Shown: positions 10,549-20,194 of the stretch, one piece after another
Layout of the letters: every line of letters begins with the position of its first letter
How positions within the stretch are numbered: the stretch's first letter is position 1
Source: Vermamoeba vermiformis
Taxonomy: Eukaryota; Tubulinea; Echinamoebida
Direction of reading: 5' to 3'
Length of the DNA: 64,000 nt
Assembly (NCBI GenBank): GCA_045837725.1
Contig: JBEWZL010000011.1
Span: 248,001 to 312,000, forward strand
The notes under the pieces: model-generated
The model's input: the letters and a program-made list of their open reading frames with translations, nothing else
The model's database searches: none
What the model was told of the DNA's origin: nothing
Position numbers and translations under genes: made by a program

Positions 10549-13013
10549 TCAGCTAATTGACAACTCTTTCATTTTTTGTAATATTATATCTTCCAATAGC
10601 TTGCAACTCCTTCCTTCGATCATTTGTAATAACTCTCGGCAATTATTTTGATCGATGAAGTGGCTTACCAAATTTAAGCATGTTTCTATAAGCCTTGAAT
10701 GGTCTATACTCGGATTAGACTCTTGAGATAGGCATAAGTAATTAGCGTTCAGTAAAATTGAAATGGCATCGTTTGGATCTGAAATGACGAAAGAGTTTGG
10801 TTTGTACAGGTATTCAACCAATACTTTCAGCGCTGAAGGAGAAATTCCACCTGAATTTTCGTCGGGGATATCTAATACTCCTATAGCGTAATCGTTTAGA
10901 CGGAAACAAAAAGATTTTGGATCGGATTCGTACCTTGAAAGGATTCTTTCAGCGAGCTTGTGAAGCATCGATAGAAAAAATCGTTTCGTAATGCCAATAC
11001 TAGTTTATGGCAGCCAATCTCTTCTTTGCCAACTTTCAACGTGCAGTCACTCGAAACGAACCTTAAAGAATGAAGTTTCGTTACGGCCATTGCAAAGTTT
11101 GAAATCTCTCCTGCTTTGGTCTCTACATAAGCAATACCCTTCTGCATTAATTTTTCGTCTTCAATAGCGTCGTACAATTCCTTCATGAAACTATTCTTCG
11201 ATTTTTTCAATACAGATCTTGCTTCTTTTGAAATTTGTTCTCTGTTTGCTGATATGTATTTTAAGCACGACGCTGTTAAGCTATAAAATTTCAGTTGTTT
11301 TGATAACTCGTATAATTCCATAACGTCGCTAAGTGTTCGGATCTCGCAGTCCAAGTAATGAACGTATTGCTGAAAGCTACTCAAAGCTGAATCTGATATG
11401 GTCTTATTGTCCTCTATACTCTTAATAACGCCATTATCGAATAGCCTCGGGCATATGAGCTGAACTAACGGCTTGTAAAATCCGCGTTGTCTTACTTTGA
11501 CCGAGAAGATTGACGTCTCGTGTAATATTGGCGCCACTGCTAAGTTGAAATCCTTGCTAATAGCATCATCTATTATTGTATTAATAATAAATAGGAAGAA
11601 AAAGTGCTTTCGTACCTGAAAACCCATGATGAATTAAGACTGGATCCGTGACCAGATCTACTTCCGTTAGATATCCCCAAGCAACAATCTCGCTCGTGTC
11701 TAATGTTTATTAGCATTCGTTAAAGAATATTGCGACGAATTACCTGTTAAAGCGAGCACGTGACTTTCACTGACAGAAACATCGACGAATTTGCCATTGA
11801 ACTTTATCTTATTGTCGTAGCTCTTAGTAGAACACCGAGAGGCATCATTTGCTCCATATACATAGATCTCGCCGTCCACTATATATATTATTAGCGTCTA
11901 TAGATTATACAAAAGTAGCTCCGTACTTGTTAAGACGAAAGTGTTGGACTCGAAGGCGATAATTTTCTTCGCGTCAAGTGTGTTCAATAATGGTATTTTG
12001 TGCGGACCGTTCCGTAGCGATGAATCTTCTAATATCAGCTGGTTATGGTCATTTTTTCCGATGCCGAAGTATTCGCCCTCTGATTACGAAATTAGGAAAA
12101 AATGATGTTCGATAAGACACGTACCAGATACGAATATTGCGTGACTATGACCAACGTATAACTTGCTAATATGTTTTTGCGTGTCGTGGAATAGATGTAC
12201 GGAGCGAGGTTCCGTTGTAATTGAATTTGGTTCGTTGTTCAAAAACTGGCCGAGGTTCGCACCCCACGAATAAAGCTCGCCCTTATCTACAGAACATTAT
12301 ATACATATTCATAATAAAATTGGGTAATAATTACCTGAAATGATAAATGAAGCAGTTACTGCAGCTATTTTATCGATACGGAGTGATGGTGGAAGCCTTA
12401 TGAGGGTTGGTGTTTTGAAGCTAAAAATTGGCTCAGGATGCAACTGATTGTTCTGATTTTGACCCCATCCATAGAGCTTGCCATCATCTATAATAGTGTT
12501 GGTCTTAATAGACTACGAGCGTTATACTTACGCAACAAGACTATCGTAAAGTACGCGCCAGCGATGATTTTTTTGACAGGAGATAAATTGTTAAAAAATG
12601 ATAGTTCCGTGGGCAAATATCTATTTTCGGTATCTCCGAGTCCTAATTGTCCTAAACTATTGTCGCCCCATACGTAAAGCTTGCGGTCACCTGCAGCGCG
12701 TGTTCAAAATTAATGAAGATTACGTTGCTAATAGTATGAAAAATCATACTTGCTAAAGCAACACAGTGGCTGTGGCCAACGCATATTTTTTCAATTCTTC
12801 GTTGTGCTGACGCGAAGAACGGAACTATAGTCGGAGAAAGCGCATCTACCGCGTTTCCAAGTCCCAACTGGCCAACAGAATTTTTTCCCCACGAGAAAAG
12901 GTACCCATTAGCTATATTTTAAAGAATAAGTATTATTTTAATTATTGATATTTTTCTAATTGAATAAAAATTATTATTTGACTTTCAGTTTGCTCCGCCG
13001 GATCCTTTAACAT
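10549..13013 (-). CDS. RCC1-repeat and BTB domain protein (RCBTB-like)
   Basis: The first two thirds encode successive RCC1 blades, roughly one per small exon: YLFSWGKNSVGQLGLGN, KLYVWGDNSLGQLGLGD, KLYGWGQNQNNQL, ELYSWGANLGQFL and EIVAWGYLTEV. Two BTB-type regions follow: a divergent one (SIFSVKVRQRGFYKP..) and a canonical one with DCTLKVGKEEIGCHKLVLAL. The intron GTACGAATCC..CTATAG near 10880-10930 joins SFQG to VLDIPDENSGG, completing the BTB fold. The likely role is a Cullin-3 adaptor with a seven-bladed propeller for substrate, as in RCBTB proteins. The extreme N-terminus is uncertain: the first clear exon starts near 12912, and an ATG at 13013 could be joined only through a non-canonical GTCAAA donor. 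Confidence 0.78.
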
Positions 13014-13049
13014 ACTGATCACTAGTGATAACGTAAATATTTATAATTA

Positions 13050-13340
13050 ACCTTACTGGTAAAAGCTAGGGAAAAGAAAGATCCAGCAGCCACATGGATA
13101 AGCCGCTCACAATTTCTGAAGCTTGAAAGAAGGAAGTTAGGACTCGATTGACTTAAAGCAACACAAATGAAAGTACCCTAGTTTCATCAGGCTGTGGTGT
13201 TACTATTTGACGGGTGCTCGAAATGAAACCGCCTCGTTAAGAGCAGTGAGCCGAGATGACAACTAGCTAGAACAATATACTGCTACGATGAGAAACCCAA
13301 TCCGATTGCTACTCCGAAAACACGTAAGTGCAACCAAAGT
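13050..13340 (+). ncRNA. Candidate RNase P or RNase MRP RNA
   Basis: This segment between two minus-strand genes has no coding frame but carries two blocks resembling the universal core of nuclear RNase P RNA. GGAAGTTAGGACTCG near 13130 resembles CR-I. AACCCAATCCGATTGCTACT near 13295 resembles the human CR-V block, which I recall as AACCCAATTCAGACTACT. The blocks are about 165 nt apart, in the order and spacing expected, and can form a P4-like helix with a bulge (GUUAGGA against UCCGAUU). A TTAAGAGCAG loop-like stretch lies between them. A tRNA gene follows within about 60 bp on the same strand, consistent with a Pol III pair. The ends are approximate. MRP RNA is the main alternative. Confidence 0.4.
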
Positions 13341-13393
13341 TATTTGGTGCGGAAGCGGTGAGGTCCAATCTGAGCGAATTTTCGAATCAACAA

Positions 13394-13466
13394 TCCGACA
13401 TGGTGTAGGGGTTCAGCATATCCGCCTGTCACGCGGGTGACCCGGGTTCGATTCCCGGTGTTGGAG
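13394..13466 (+). tRNA. tRNA-Asp (anticodon GTC)
   Basis: The acceptor arms TCCGACA and TGTTGGA pair with one G-U. The anticodon arm CCGCCTGTCACGCGG presents GTC. The T arm is CCGGGTTCGATTCCCGG, containing the B box, and the A box lies in TGGTGTAGGGG. No intron is present. A T-run (TTTCTTTTTT) just downstream is a Pol III terminator. The CCA end is not encoded, as expected for a nuclear gene. Confidence 0.95.
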
Positions 13467-13467
13467 A

Positions 13468-13480
13468 TTTCTTTTTTACT
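13468..13480 (+). terminator. Pol III T-run after tRNA-Asp
   Basis: A TTTCTTTTTT run begins within about four bases of the tRNA discriminator base, as is usual for RNA polymerase III termination. Confidence 0.6.
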
Positions 13481-14344
13481 TTTTGTCCTTGCCCTCCTGC
13501 AAAGGGGTTGACTTTGAATTAATACTCACTTGTTCGTAATTTTTCTCAAGAATGCACCATAAATAATGCGCAAATTGAATACAGGTAAGTTGGACTATTT
13601 ACTTCCGCACGTTCAAATTCAAAAGAGATACTGTAGTTACTTTCGTCATCCAATTTCATTTGAACAGCACTGTTTTGCTGGCACCTTAAAGTGCTAACCA
13701 TCTAGCATAAAGTGCATTTTTGGTGACCAACTTCTATTAACAAGAGTACATCCACCTGTCATTCTTATTGATCTCTGTTGATTTTCCCTTCTTCAAGCCG
13801 CGTCCTCCGAATAGAATTACTTGATTTCTGATCACACATGTTTGATGGTGGTGTCGTGGCGACGGTCCAAGTGACTCGTACAAAGACCACGTCGCTGTGA
13901 CTGCAATTACGTTAGTATCATTCAAGTTAATATCTAGCATGGTTATCACAATAGTATTTTAGTAATAGCTTACGAGTTTCCAAAATTGCCGTCTTGTTGT
14001 TCAATTCTTTTTCGTTTTTTTGACCTCCAAATATTATCAGTTGTTGTCGTTCAACAACGAATGATTGATGCATTTATTATATTTTGTATCGGAGGAGGTA
14101 TTTGATGCCTTGTAACGACCGTTGGTCCTCTTGTAACGGTAATTTTGTGTACTACAGCCGATCCGACAAAAAGATGGATAAAGATTCCGTCATAGACCAT
14201 TGGATAATGTGTGAAAGGTAAGTTAATATCCAATATTTCATAAGATAAACATTCGTAGATCTGCAACCGGAATTTTAAAAACAAAAAATGTAATTAATCT
14301 GGCAAGCAGAGATAATTTTTATTACCTATTGAATATTCCCAAAA

Positions 14345-14354
14345 ATCATTAAGA
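14345..14354. repeat. Target-site duplication, 3' side of LINE
   Basis: ATCATTAAGA here matches the copy at 17819-17828 exactly and abuts the LINE tail. Confidence 0.85.
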
Positions 14355-17300
14355 ATTGAATTGAATTGCGGTATTTTTATTTTTGGGAAAAATGCTACAG
14401 GTACGGGGCGGTACGGACTGGGAGTTCAACCCAACTGCGACGTAAAACCAGGGCACGAGGACCGGCTGATGACTCCCCCGTTTTGCCGTAGGAACTTAAT
14501 CTGCGCGCAATTGGGGGAGTGTCATGTCGACCTGCGTAGTTAATAAAATGATTATTGTGTTTACCTTTATTTCGTTAGTTTTCTTATTTCTTTTTTTCTT
14601 TCCTTCACTATTTCTGCGTCCCGTAGGATTTCGATTGTAAATGTCACCTTCTTCTGGTGTGTTTCTAGTGTGTCCGTGTTGCTGAGTCTGCTTGCCCAGT
14701 AGGTTGCATATCTTTCTCTTGCTATTATTAGCGTTATTCTGATTGTAAATTGTTTTTTATCGTCCTCGTTCTTTAATGCTCTTTTGATTTCTTTTAGCGT
14801 GCTCTCTCTGTCTTTTCGTAAGAGGGTTTTATATTTCGTGGTTACCTTGGTTTTCTGGCACTCGAAGATTGTATGGTCTCCCGATGTTTGCTTTCTGCAT
14901 AGCGCACATATACTTTCGAATCTGCCTTCGTTATTCTTGTACCGCGTTTCAATACGATTGTTAGCCCAAAGATAGTAGAACGACGTTATCTCCGGTGTTG
15001 CTTTCAACTTCTCTACGTGCCAGATGTTCGCTATCTGCTTGTTTTTCATTAGTAGTGCGTGATAGATCCATTCGTTCGTTGCTACTTGTTGTGGTGTGTT
15101 GATCGATGAGATCCATTCTTGAATTTCGGTTTCAGGAAGAATCATTTCTTTGATTTTCTTCTTTTGGTCGATTGTGATATTGACGATAAGCAGCGCGTCT
15201 TTGTTCTCGGTGATTTCTTTGTGTTCTCTGACTATATTCTTGGGGTACCTTTTTAAAATTACCTTGTTACCTTCTATTTTCTTAATTTTCATCGGTACGC
15301 TTGTGCTTTTGCCTCTTATTGTCGTTACCCAGTCGCCTTTGTTGAGTTTGTGGTCTCTTTTCGCTATTTCGTTCCAGGCTTGTACGATCGGCCAGAACGT
15401 TGAATCGTCTTTTTCGTGTGTTCTGTCCTGTAGGATTGGATGTAGGCAGTTAGTTTTTATTTTTTTGTCGAAATATTTTCTCATGAGATTTTTCCACGGG
15501 CCTTTGTCGTCTTGGTTCTTATATCTCCTAATCCATTTCACCAGCAGACCTTTTGATTTTGTTATCGGGTCATGTATTCCTATTCCTCCTAACTCTTTGG
15601 GCCTCATTAGCGTCTTGATCGCTATAATGTTCTTTTTACGATTACCCTTGGTAAACTCCGCTATTATTTTTTTGACTTTGTTGTCTACTTCCGTTGGTAT
15701 TGGGATTATGCTTCCAATGAACCACAGTTTTGACAGCGCTAGCACGTTCACAATCGTGGTTTTGGCCATTAGACTGAGTTTCTCGTGTTTCCATCGGTTT
15801 AGTGCCGATCTGATTCCGTTAATAATTCTATTCCATTCTGTGCTCCTGTCTATTTTGTATCCTACTGTTAACCCTAGGTATCTTTCTCCTGTGTAAATGT
15901 CTGTTACGGCTACGTTTTGGAGTGCTTTTGGCACGTATTTCGATTTTTGCCACCAACCCGTCAGCATTACACTTGACTTGTTGATGTTTATTTTGGCGGC
16001 GGTGGCTTTGCAAAAAAGATCGATGTGGTGCATTACTCTCTGTGCTTCTTTGTCGCTTGTGACAATGGCAACTGTATCGTCCGCGTACCCACTGTTTGGG
16101 ATATTAATCTGCTTCGTTATCTTATAGCCTTTGATGTCTGGATCGTTGAGTATGCTGCAGTGCAGCAGTTCGTTAGTTAGAATAAATAAGAGTGGTGATA
16201 ATGGGCACCCTTGTTTAACTCCTGACCTAATTTGGAACGGTGCTGTGAGGTTGTCGTTGATGTTGATGCGTGCTCTGCATTTTCGATAAATTGCGTAAAT
16301 GGCGTTTCGGAATCTTACTGGGAATTTCAGCTCTTCTAGTACTCTGTGCAGTGCTTTGTGTGACAGTCTGTCAAAGGCTTTTTCCCAGTCTACGAATAGG
16401 AGGGCTGTGCTTGTGTTCTCTTCCATTGCTTCTTCTATGATTGTTTGAATGAGCATGATGTTATCCCGAATATCTCTGCCCGGGACAAATCCAGTTTGGT
16501 GTCTTTCAATTATTTCCGATAGCGTTTCTCCTAGTCTTGTTGCCCAGGCTTTGGCGAATATCTTATAGACTACATTTGTAAGCGATATTGGGCGCCAATC
16601 TCTTGGATCGGTGCCTTCAGCAGGTGTCGCTTTCTTTCTGAGGAGGACTATATTTGCGTCTACAAAGCAGCGGGGTGCTTTGGCCGTGTCGTTTATTTCA
16701 TCGAAGACCTCTGCTAGCATTTGCGCCCATTCTCGTTTGTGCATTTTGAAAACTCTGCCTGTTAAGCCGTCTGGCCCTGGAGCTTTGTCATAGGGCATGT
16801 TTTTAATTACTGTTTCTATTTCGTCAACATCTATTCTTTTTTCCATGTTCCTCGTGTGAGCAGGTTTTAGTTCGATTCTCTTTTTGAGTTCGTTGATCAT
16901 GTTGTGTAGTTCTACTTCATTAATTTGTTTTTCCGCGTATAGTTCTTTGTAGTAGTCCCTAAATATTTCTTTCATTTCGTCTGTGTCATTCGTTATACCG
17001 TTCCCTGTCTTGACGTCCGCAATTGGGTCTTTTCGGTGGAATTTGTTGCGCTGGAAGAACTGCTTTGTGGGTCGTTCTGCTTTTGTGGCTTGGTGATGCC
17101 ATCTTTGTGGTTGTTTTTTGATTTCTTCTTCAAGATGGGTTAGTCGTCCTAGTTTCTTGTAGTGTTCTATGACTTTCCATCTGGCCGCTTTGTCGTCGGG
17201 TGTTATTTGCGTCTCTTGCGTGATTTCGAGTAGGGCGCGGCGAATCGCTTCTCTCTTTTTTTCCGTGTTCTTTTGTAGTCTGCGCTCCGTAGCAATTGCA

Positions 17301-17818
17301 AGGTCTCTAACTTCTTCCATTATGTTGTCGAGGTGCGTTGTCCAGTTAGTGTTCAACGGTTTTTCCCTGATCAGTATTTCTCTGCTTTGCTTGTCGAAGA
17401 GTCTATCAAAGCACGTGGTTGTTGCAATTCGCCACTGCCTTTTCCCTCTCTCTATTTTGCTTTTGCTTAACTTCGCGTGTATTGCAAGGTGGTCTGAGAA
17501 GTGTTCCGCTGACAGTTTGATGTCTATCGACCCAATATTTATCGCGTTGTTGTTTGCCATCATTGTGTCTATGCTACTGCCTCCGTTCAGGTTGGGTCTT
17601 GTTATTGGCCTTTTATTTACGACCCCTATGTTAGGGTCGAGCAGGTCATTGTATTCTTTGCCATCGAACGCTACGTCGAATGCTTGGTGGTATCTCTCAT
17701 ACTTTTTGTTTTCTTTTGTTTTGGTTGGGTCAAAATTGCGATCCATACCGATTATCGTGGGAGTATTCTCCCAATTGTGGTTATTTTCTGCTATATAAGT
17801 TATGTCGTTTGCCATTGT
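14355..17818 (-). mobile_element. 5'-truncated non-LTR retrotransposon (LINE)
   Basis: This 3.46-kb LINE lies in minus orientation, flanked by the direct repeat ATCATTAAGA at 14345-14354 and 17819-17828. Its 5' end lacks most of the apurinic endonuclease domain. The 3' end carries a short CAATT tandem tail (about 14355-14370). The element interrupts kelch codons for PLND. Its coding frame is intact, so the insertion looks young. It lies about 890 bp from the tRNA-Asp gene, too far for tRNA-targeted integration of the dictyostelid TRE type. Confidence 0.93.
14567..17818 (-). CDS. LINE polyprotein: partial endonuclease, reverse transcriptase, zinc knuckle
   Basis: One uninterrupted frame covers almost the whole element. 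Near the start, ENTPTIIGMDRNFD and HFSDHLAIHAKL are remnants of the C-terminal half of the AP endonuclease (the SDH motif holds a catalytic His). Reverse transcriptase follows: KAPGPDGLTG, WRPISLTNVVYKI, GFVPGRDIRDN, FVDWEKAFDRL with a catalytic Asp, GVKQGCPLSPLLF and YADDTVAIV. The C-terminal CALCRKQTSGDHTIFEC is a zinc-binding cluster typical of LINE ORF2. No introns are present, in contrast to the host genes. The frame is also open backwards into kelch codons (total 1106 codons), so the native LINE start codon is not known. Confidence 0.92.
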   Translation of the reverse strand, partial: TMANDITYIAENNHNWENTPTIIGMDRNFDPTKTKENKKYERYHQAFDVAFDGKEYNDLLDPNIGVVNKRPITRPNLNGGSSIDTMMANNNAINIGSIDIKLSAEHFSDHLAIHAKLSKSKIERGKRQWRIATTTCFDRLFDKQSREILIREKPLNTNWTTHLDNIMEEVRDLAIATERRLQKNTEKKREAIRRALLEITQETQITPDDKAARWKVIEHYKKLGRLTHLEEEIKKQPQRWHHQATKAERPTKQFFQRNKFHRKDPIADVKTGNGITNDTDEMKEIFRDYYKELYAEKQINEVELHNMINELKKRIELKPAHTRNMEKRIDVDEIETVIKNMPYDKAPGPDGLTGRVFKMHKREWAQMLAEVFDEINDTAKAPRCFVDANIVLLRKKATPAEGTDPRDWRPISLTNVVYKIFAKAWATRLGETLSEIIERHQTGFVPGRDIRDNIMLIQTIIEEAMEENTSTALLFVDWEKAFDRLSHKALHRVLEELKFPVRFRNAIYAIYRKCRARININDNLTAPFQIRSGVKQGCPLSPLLFILTNELLHCSILNDPDIKGYKITKQINIPNSGYADDTVAIVTSDKEAQRVMHHIDLFCKATAAKININKSSVMLTGWWQKSKYVPKALQNVAVTDIYTGERYLGLTVGYKIDRSTEWNRIINGIRSALNRWKHEKLSLMAKTTIVNVLALSKLWFIGSIIPIPTEVDNKVKKIIAEFTKGNRKKNIIAIKTLMRPKELGGIGIHDPITKSKGLLVKWIRRYKNQDDKGPWKNLMRKYFDKKIKTNCLHPILQDRTHEKDDSTFWPIVQAWNEIAKRDHKLNKGDWVTTIRGKSTSVPMKIKKIEGNKVILKRYPKNIVREHKEITENKDALLIVNITIDQKKKIKEMILPETEIQEWISSINTPQQVATNEWIYHALLMKNKQIANIWHVEKLKATPEITSFYYLWANNRIETRYKNNEGRFESICALCRKQTSGDHTIFECQKTKVTTKYKTLLRKDRESTLKEIKRALKNEDDKKQFTIRITLIIARERYATYWASRLSNTDTLETHQKKVTFTIEILRDAEIVKERKKEIRKLTK

Positions 17819-17828
17819 ATCATTAAGA
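17819..17828. repeat. Target-site duplication, 5' side of LINE
   Basis: ATCATTAAGA, part of the kelch codons for PLND, is identical to the copy at 14345-14354. Confidence 0.85.
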
Positions 17829-18232
17829 GGCTCATTTTTATCTCCGCAACCTCCAAATAAATAAATCTTATCTTTGTAGCTGACCAACGAATGTCAATGA
17901 CGAGGCGACGGACCGTTCTTCGACTGTTTAATCGTTGTCCACGTTATTTTAGTGTCCTTATTTACGATGCTAGCTGGTTTTCCGTTACAAGCAGTTGTTG
18001 GTTCCGTTCCATCTTTTAATAACTAAAAAATACATCTTACTGCTGGTTTAAAGTTAGGGAGCCTTAAGAACAAGGTTACTAGCACTCTGAACTCTCATCC
18101 GATTGTATATGTTAACCTTTCGCTTCGTTCTTGAAATTCACCGAACAATTTGACCGGATCTAAACGGCATAGTTAGGTAAAGTAATTATGAGTGAATTAG
18201 TAATATTTTATTTCATATTTATTCTATAATAT

Positions 18233-19938
18233 TTAGTTTCTGGAATTAACGCTAGAGCGCGAGCCTGTCAGAAGGGCTTCATTTTCGTTATTCAAAAGGT
18301 CGTAGTCGATATCGCCAGATAACCATTTCTTAATGTCCACGAAGAAGTATAAGAACAGCTTGACGGCAATAATGATAAAGAACACGACGATAACAGGAAC
18401 GGCTACTTCATGTCTGAATAGACCCAAAACAATCGTTGCCATTGACAAGCCAAAAATAGATCTGCCCAACCACCCTAATAAAATTAATCGTTATTAGTTA
18501 GTATTCAAACAATAGCATATTATATTAGTATATACGTACAATGAACCTTATCAGGGAAGAAAGGAACTTTAGTTCTGTTCGGATCAAACATGCGATCCGC
18601 TACAACTCCCATAATGATGTTCAAAAACACTACAATGAGCGTGGACAAGCCAAATCGGGAGTGAACCGATTCAAAGTGAGGATAGCCTCCCACAATCTTG
18701 GCCCAGATGATCAAGCCGAACGCTGTAAAAACAGCCATTGAGCCGATCACTTGGATCACAATGTGAGTCGAAAACCACCACTTATGAGCCTAGAAATATT
18801 ATTAATATACGCTCTATATTATCGTATAGTTCGTACCTTCAAATGGCGTGCAATGAATATTCCTACCGACATGCAAAAAGCGAATCCAAAGACCATCAAA
18901 GAGCCGTGGTAATTAACAAGCACCGAAACTAAGGCATCAGTATCATCTGAAGTATTAATTTGGGCACTAGGAGCTAAAAATAAGTTGATTTGGAACGTGT
19001 CGGCGTAATCTCCGTGGAAGCCAAAAGTGTTCGGATCCTTTTTGCCATCGAGGTCTCCGGTCGCCCAAATGAACCTACACAATAGCGTATAAGCCTCACT
19101 ATACTATAGTATTATAGTACTTGCCTAGTAGTAGTATTCATCCACTTATGGTCGTTGATGTCCTTCGTGGCGAATTTGCGCGAGAAGGTGAAAGTGCTGA
19201 AGGGCGGTTGTTTTGTTTGATAGCCATGCACGTCGAAGAAATCATTAGTGCCATTCATATCTAAATATAGAAGGTATTAATAGGCATAATTTCATAGTAA
19301 CATTAAGTTTAGTACCGATATCGCTAGGCGGCATTGTAAATCCATTCTTATTTTTGGATGCGACGCCGTCGATAACCTTATCGAGCTAAAACGATGTATT
19401 AGCTTTATAAATATTATAGTAGTTATCTTACAGTTCCATCTTCGTTAAAAAGAGCAATGGCAAAGTCGGCTTCAGTCATCTTGGTTAAAGAACCGTTGCA
19501 CGAGCTCTCCATGCAGTGCCAGCCAATACCTTAATAAATATAATAAATACAATGCAATTATATAAATAGCTAAAGGTATTTATTCAGTACTTACCAACCC
19601 AACACGCTGCATCAACGGATACCGAAATTGTAATTGTTTCATTTTGCTCGTTTACAGACCACCACGCTCGATATGTTGGTGTTACCGAATAATAGGGCGA
19701 TTGTGAAGCAACTAAAGTGGTGTCAGGTGAGATCCGAAAGAAGCACCAGAAGATCCGAAAAATCTTAATTTTTATAATTGTAGATTATGCTGATTCCTTT
19801 CGGTCTTTGCATAGTGATAATAAGAAAGGAAATAAAAATAAGAATATTAATATTTTTAAACTAATTTTAGTTTTAATTCGCGTTACCTGCCACTACTAGA
19901 ACAGCAATAGCGATCAAGGCCGTTGTTACTCGTAGCAT
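18233..19938 (-). CDS. DOMON domain-cytochrome b561 transmembrane protein
   Basis: The ATG at 19938 opens a signal peptide (MLRVTTALIAIAVLVVAG). A DOMON domain follows (about residues 20-180): AWWSVNEQNETITISV, CWVGIGWHCME and FTFSRKFATKD. The second half is a cytochrome b561 core of five or six membrane helices, with the haem-binding histidines visible in NYHGSLMVFGF, RHLKAHKWWFSTH and HFESVHSRFGL. A last helix (VPVIVVFFIIIAVKLFLYFF) precedes a short charged tail ending SSVNSRN. Such proteins move electrons across a membrane, usually from ascorbate, to an extracellular or lumenal acceptor bound by DOMON. About eight short introns, including one at about 19711-19886, separate the exons. The internal junctions all keep frame. 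Confidence 0.88.
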
Positions 19939-20194
19939 ATTAATATTAACGAGTTGTGGTATTGATAAACAATTAAGTGGCTACGAAAGAACCTTCGGAC
20001 GAAACGACTCACAAACCTTCAAAAATTGCTTTTTCTTCGGAAGTTTCTAAGGGCTTTTTGTACGAGAAAAACCGACATTATTTTAGACAATAATAATTGA
20101 GACACTACATGGTTGCATGTAGGTAAAGATCATTTGAATTCGAATGCAGGATCTGCTCTGTAACGTTTACTTTTAATTGGCAAAAGTCGTAATC

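Larger units (their letters stand above)
13546..18080 (-). pseudogene. Kelch-repeat gene split by a LINE insertion
   Basis: Kelch blades lie on both sides of the LINE. Upstream are WTTIKQSKNGPSPRH and HSLVSYKDKIYLFGG. Downstream are QQLIIFGGQ, and LGPSPRHHHQT followed by VILFGG. Removing the LINE and one target copy restores a perfect blade end, EPLND-FWEYSI. The last exon, joined by a GTGGAT..TTTAAG intron near 13692-13764, ends with YSICALFMVHS and a stop at 13546. Besides the insertion, an in-frame TGA occurs where kelch proteins usually have Gly (between SPRH and HSLV), and the frame changes upstream of KDTKITW. The gene is therefore probably dead. The 3' half is well preserved, so loss looks recent. 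The 5' end is not resolved. Confidence 0.75.

Noticed and set aside
13235-13260. GCAGTGAGCCGAGAT resembles part of primate Alu
   Set aside because: A 15-nt coincidence without the rest of a 7SL-derived element; the surrounding blocks fit RNase P/MRP RNA better.
15150-15896. Long plus-strand open frame of 248 codons
   Set aside because: It is antisense to the intact LINE reverse transcriptase and has a hydrophobic, low-information translation typical of a shadow frame.
14355-17818. tRNA-targeted retrotransposon of the dictyostelid TRE type
   Set aside because: The nearest tRNA is about 890 bp away, outside the usual narrow insertion window, and the target lies inside kelch codons.
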